Shown here piece by piece: positions 59,401-64,000 of a stretch of 64,000 bases of DNA; positions within the stretch are counted from its first letter, which is position 1, and each line of letters begins with the position of its first letter. The translations under genes were made by a program, and so were the position numbers. A model generated the notes under the pieces. It was given only the letters and a program-made list of their open reading frames with translations, did no database searches and was not told where the DNA came from. Source of the stretch: Corella eumyota (Eukaryota; Chordata; Ascidiacea; Phlebobranchia; Corellidae); NCBI GenBank assembly GCA_963082875.1, contig OY720097.1:5464501-5528500 (forward strand). Reading direction: 5' to 3'.

Positions 59401-61427
59401 ATATTTTTTTGTATATATCTTTATCCTTGATGTGAAAAGGTCGAATGCGCGACCTAAACATAGAGTAACATCAGTTACTCCTACCCAGTCTTAAGTTGCC
59501 TGTGGCAGTTTGGAATATTATAGAGACTATAATTGCCGGGTAATTATGCTGCTGATTAAGTGCTGGCTCAGCAGGAGTTTATACTGTTCATAGCACCCTA
59601 CTCGTGGGCGCTACAGCATGAGAGCAGTGGGGATTGAACCCACGCTATATGGTCGTGAAGCAAGTGGTATATTAACCTTTAAGTTTTCTCTGCATTTAAA
59701 CAGTTAAATTTTGCCTATATATGATGCAAACAATTAAATAAAAACAATTTTAAGCAGTAAATTCATATTTTAAATGAGATCTCAATTCACTTAAGTTTAT
59801 TCCAATCTTAACTAACCTAGATAGATGACGACAAGCAGCTTTGTTGTGTGTGAGTGAGTTCTCATCCAACCAGTTTCTACCATAACTTAACTGATGAAAT
59901 TCTTCCATGTGTCTTGATGCAAGAGAAAAATTCTCTAAAAACATTATTTATAGCTTGTCATTTTGTTCATATTTTTGTAAAAAAAAATGTTTTATTTAGA
60001 TAGTTTGTTTGAATTGTTTATTAATGCTTACTGTTTCTTTCATAAGATAACCCAATGTTGCAATGAGCCTCAGCCTCTCTTTTTCTGCCATCTAATCTTA
60101 TATTTAAACTGGTTTCAAGTGCTGTTTGAAAGAAATGGTCAGATAACCAACCATCACCGGTCGATAAAAAGTACTCTGCAAGTTTGTGGCGACATGAATA
60201 TACATCTTCCCATTTACCTAATAAAATAATTAGTTCATAAAAAATGGAAATCTATATAGTTACATAATATTATTTTAATAAGACAGATTTGATCTAAACG
60301 TGCTTACCATTTCTTAATGATGCTTCTGCCTTTGTAAGGTAGTGCCATATTGTGTCCAGTTTATTTGACTGTGTTTTTAATGATTTTTCCTATAAAGAAA
60401 GACACAGAAAATATATAAAAATTAATTGCATATTAAGCTTATCAAATACTAAAATAAATAAGTATTCTGTCAATACAGTAATTAAACTAACCTGCCAAAA
60501 TATTGAGTCTGGTCCTGCTTCCAACCTTTCTTTATCTCTTTTATCGACCAAATTAAATAATTCAATAAATGATTTGTGGAACCCACTTCTTAACATAGCA
60601 ATGCATAAGTTGTGCATATAGGAGTTTCTGTACCTGTTAACAACAAATAACAATTTGCTATGTGAAGGTCCTAATGATTTTGCATGGTCATTAATCTGCA
60701 GATTAGATCTTTTAGCCCAACAAAAAGTACCATAAGCGCATTACTCTTGGACAATATCATTACCAATTATTTTACACAATAAATTAAACCATGACTATTA
60801 ATAGTATTGCGAAATTTTTTTTCACAGGCAGCATGGTGTAGACCGGCATAGTGGTAAGAACACTTGCTACACCACATAAGGTCGTTGGTTCAATCCCCAC
60901 TGCTCTCATGCAGTAGCGCCCTTGAACAAGGTGCTATAAACGATATAAACTCCTGCTGAGCCAGCACTTAATCAGCAGCATAATTACCCGGCAATTATAG
61001 TCTCTATATTATTTCAAACTGCCACAGGCATCTCGAGACTGGGTTGGAGTAACGGATGTTACTCTACATTTAGGTCGCACATTTAACCTTTCCAAATCGA
61101 GAATAAAGATATATACAAAAAAAACTTACACCGAAGTATCTTGCTTGTTTATTATTGGTTTTTCTTGTCTAATTTCTTGTTGTTTTGCATTCTCTCTGTC
61201 TCTCCATGTTTTAAACCTTTTTGACTTGATGTTTGATAATCTTCCTGTAATTACAAAAAAATATGAAATATTACAAAACTGCAATACAAGAAAAAACATT
61301 ATTCACAATTTATTAAAAAGGAATGTTATCCAAACTTCAAAAAGAACATTGATTTTTTACCTCCACTTTTTACAGACATTTCAGATTCATCTTTAGTTTT
61401 ACTCGATATGTTAGGTAAAGTAGTCAT
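56408..61427 (-). CDS. TTC29: TTC29 tetratricopeptide axonemal protein, complete, ten exons, 475 aa
   Basis: TTC29 is a TPR protein of sperm and ciliary axonemes; loss impairs flagellar motility in mammals. Exons (minus, 5' to 3'): 61361-61427, 61130-61244, 60492-60633, 60308-60389, 60032-60217, 59817-59934, 59129-59300, 58261-58476, 57676-57901, 56408-56511. The sum is 1,428 nt, giving 475 aa, the same length as I recall for human TTC29. Both proteins begin MTTLP. Diagnostic blocks are YRNSYMHNLCIAMLRSGFHKSF, LDTIWHYLTKAEAS, KWEDVYSCRHKLAEYF, REAEAHCNIGLSYE, EEFHQLSYGRNWLDE, then TPR units such as ALELGLNYEKSHQSESAIDY and GIARGNHLLRAF, and the tail IPDPTEPFRR. Most of the protein from about residue 130 to 440 is helical repeats. 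It is convergent with POU4. SINEs lie in introns 2, 6 and 7; that in intron 2 touches the splice donor. Confidence 0.95.
56592..56669. repeat. Small direct repeat plus inverted repeat in TTC29 intron 9
   Basis: CCTTTTGGCGTA occurs at 56592-56603 and 56612-56623. TAGTATTAGGT at 56622-56632 is the exact inverse complement of 56659-56669, leaving a 26-base loop. Confidence 0.8.
58529..58815 (+). mobile_element. tRNA-derived SINE copy 9
   Basis: Full-length copy in a TTC29 intron, antisense to the gene, with intact A-like and B-like boxes. Confidence 0.92.
59404..59672 (-). mobile_element. tRNA-derived SINE copy 10
   Basis: Minus-strand copy in a TTC29 intron, in the gene's orientation, with a degraded tRNA head. 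Confidence 0.9.
60826..61124 (+). mobile_element. tRNA-derived SINE copy 11, beside a TTC29 splice donor
   Basis: Copy antisense to TTC29. Its head carries a partial duplication (GCATGGTGTAGACCGGCATAGTGG). Its A-tail ends directly at the donor of the exon ending at 61130. Confidence 0.92.
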
Positions 61428-61940
61428 TGTTCTTGTATAAATTTATTATTAAAAATCTATTTTTTAACTCTTGTGTTATTAATATTATTTCTAACTGAAA
61501 AATACAATTAATCAAACCCTGCAATATGGAACATATTCTAATATATATAGTACATCATAAATAAATAAAAAATACACCCATAATTACTCAATTTTTTCGT
61601 ATAAGACTTATACAGAATAAATATAATTCAGATTAAAATTGATTTAATATTAGTCTGTAAGTCTGTAAGTGTGTTTTAACTTTCAGGACTTTAGATTAGT
61701 TTTCTTGAACTACACAGGTCAGTAAAAATTTTCATCGATATACTAACGAGTGTTAAATTAATAAAATTACAAAATTTAATTTTTTTTAAAAGAAATGCTA
61801 AAAGAACAAAGGAAAAAAATTATACTTAGTAAACTATGTAAAATCAAAAACTCCTTTCTCCATATTTTGAGAAACTGTTATCTGTTAATGGTTGTCATAG
61901 ATACCAGTGTTGCCACTTGCTTTTTTCTACAAAAATTAAT

Positions 61941-62010
61941 TAATAATATGTTTATTTAGTATATTTGTTTATTTAGTAAAAATTTTTTAATAATATGTTT
62001 ATTTAGTAAA
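61941..62010. repeat. Short tandem repeat around ATGTTTATTTAGTA
   Basis: TAATAATATGTTTATTTAGT occurs twice with a partial TTTGTTTATTTAGTA between, spaced about 20-28 bases. Confidence 0.75.
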
Positions 62011-63559
62011 ATTTTACCAGATTTGTTTTTAATAAATCCTATTAAACTACTTTACAAAATTTAAAAAATTTTAGTCCAATTAACATAAGTTTTAAGCAAA
62101 ATTAACAAACAAATTGTCATTCTAAAGAAATTTAAAGCGTATTTTGTATTTAAAAACATTATCTTTTAGTATAAAAATCTGTCTATACAAAAACATATTT
62201 ATTTAGTTTAAAAAAATGTACAAGTAGTAACAAGGCAAAACTAATATAGCCTTAAAAGCAAAACAAGGCAAGGTACAACACAGCATTCGCGAGGCAAAAA
62301 ACGCGTCGACGTTTTTCCAAAAAAGCGTGCATTCCTTAACTTTGTAAGCGCTCTGTTTTTTACAGTATTAGCTCGACTTAACATGGCAGTATTATATTAA
62401 ACTGATTTTTTTTTAGATACACAACTATTTAAATAAACTCTGAAGTAATTTAGGCCTTTAAAATAAGGTAATGTGTTTAAGCTATGCCTACATAAGCTTA
62501 AAAATTAAACCTTACACAATAAAATAACTTAAAATCACGCAAAACACATTAAACTAACATATTAAATGGTTCTTGTACCACGAAATAGTAATAGATTTTC
62601 CATTTTCACATATACCTCACATACACATAAAATAGATAATAATAATCTAACTAGCCCTAGTTAAATTTAAAACGTTATTGAAAAATACTTAACATAGGCC
62701 TATATCTTATTTACAACTCATTAATAACGCCTTTATCTTTAACTTTAAACTGAAAACATTACCCTTTTTGTTAACTACGAACACTAAACTAAACAACTAA
62801 TCGCTAAACTGTTTTATACAAAATCTAAACTTTAAACGAGGGAATACAGTTATACCTATATGTTAACGTGAACGTCAGAGCAAGTGAACAAGAATCAAAG
62901 CTAATAATAATTGTTAGCTGATTAATTCGACTTAATTGCTCAATAAACATCCACCATATAGGGGAGTCAAGTTGGCCTCCCATTTGCGTGGGAGGCCTCC
63001 CGTTCTCGAACTGTAATTCCAAAATAAAAACTTAAAAGAAAATGCTAAAAATAAATCTAGCGTTTGTGGTGGTTTGTATTTTTAACTAACAACAGCCTTT
63101 GATAAAGTTATATGCAATTGGTCAATTATGATAGGTGGATTAGTTTAAACTTATTTGACAACAAAAAACGGTATTAAAAAAACTATATAGTTCAATATCA
63201 ACATAATTAATGCACTTTTTCACCTACAAATTCAGGCTAAATGTCTTTTAATTTAATCATTGCTAGCTTGAGCACGTGCTACTATAAGGACTGCAGCCTT
63301 ATTGAATCTCTTAGTTTTGTGTTTGTGCCCTAACGGCACTAGTCCAAATCTAGAATTTATCTTGAAATTTTGGTATTATTACATTCTGCCAGTTAAAAAG
63401 AAAAAGAGCATAATTATGTTGAATTAATTTCTTGCAAATTTTAAAACAAAAAAATAGTTAAAAGAAATGAGATTATTTAATTACTTGTATAAACGCCATA
63501 TGAAAACTTAAAAGCACATTATAATGGATTATATTGTCATGTACTCGTCTTACGCCACA

Positions 63560-63640
63560 TTCTTGACTTAACTACAAAAGGTCATGGGTTCGATCCCAAA
63601 TGCTTTCACACTTAGGCGTTCTTAAGTAAAGTTTCATAAT
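63560..63640 (+). repeat. Degenerate SINE-head fragment
   Basis: GGTCATGGGTTCGATCCCAAATGC followed by CTTAAGTAAAG resembles the B box and first body bases of the SINE, but the remainder does not continue the pattern. Confidence 0.45.
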
Positions 63641-64000
63641 GATCACAAGCCTATTTTAAGCCAAAACAAATAAACAAAAAAGAGCACTGACAATACCAAT
63701 ATGTTTCGAAATCGATAATTTCGAACCATAAAAAAATATACTCATTCTCAAAAAAAATATGTTGTGATTAACCCAGTCAAAACCACCAATAAGATTTTTA
63801 TTACTTAAGGTTCTAATATTTTAAAATTAAATATAACTTTCATTAAATATAACTTTCATATTAAAACCTGAAAAACGTTGTATTAAAAGTTTACCTTGCT
63901 GTGATGTGTATCTTAATAAATAATCCAAAAAAATAAGTCATGTTTATGGTTATTTCATAATGTTTTATTATTTTTTAAACAAATTTGTTAAAATATATAC

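Larger units (their letters stand above)
61428..64000. other. DNA upstream of TTC29
   Basis: AT-rich, no convincing gene. Holds a short tandem repeat (61941-62010) and a degenerate SINE-head fragment near 63.6 kb. Confidence 0.5.

Noticed and set aside
1-64000. CRISPR arrays, bacterial operons or a toxin locus
   Set aside because: All genes are spliced animal genes; no regularly spaced identical repeats or prokaryotic signals were seen.

Overview
The window looks like nuclear DNA of a tunicate, most likely a Ciona-type sea squirt. The sequence is AT-rich. Its seven multi-exon genes have short introns and chordate-like products. A roughly 290-bp tRNA-derived SINE recurs eleven times. The two LTRs of a retrotransposon each contain the 16-base sequence I know as the Ciona mRNA spliced leader. 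All gene models were built by hand, joining exons by splice signals and reading phase. In each of the six complete models the exon lengths sum to a multiple of three, which is an internal check.

Layout, left to right: (1) 259-7591, minus strand: the N-terminal ~843 codons of an EXTL3 heparan-sulphate glycosyltransferase, running off the left edge. (2) 9280-18400, minus: a complete 18-exon GAB-family docking protein (1,101 aa). (3) 19068-27151, plus: a six-exon axonemal-type protein (488 aa) resembling SAXO5/TEX45. It is head-to-head with GAB across ~670 bp, and its second intron holds a young Ty3/gypsy element (19902-25404). (4) 28115-29851, plus: TMEM33. (5) 32419-47344, plus: an 18-exon Dachshund orthologue (686 aa) with large introns. 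(6) 51064-53338, plus: a nine-exon POU4/Brn3 transcription factor (390 aa). (7) 56408-61427, minus: TTC29 (475 aa), convergent with POU4.

The genes do not form one pathway. Dach and POU4 are developmental regulators. EXTL3 and GAB act in extracellular-matrix synthesis and receptor-tyrosine-kinase signalling. TTC29 and the SAXO5-like gene are flagellar or ciliary. The POU4-TTC29 pair, with GAB nearby, recalls human 4q31 (GAB1, POU4F2, TTC29). Dach with POU4 recalls human 13q (DACH1, POU4F1). SINEs sit mainly in introns of EXTL3, GAB, the SAXO5-like gene and TTC29, and are almost absent from 27-58 kb around Dach and POU4.

The most unusual signal is the spliced leader inside the LTRs. It is followed by bases that are not a splice donor, has a TATA-like box about 25 bases upstream and has a polyadenylation signal downstream. 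This suggests that the element's RNA begins with the host spliced leader.
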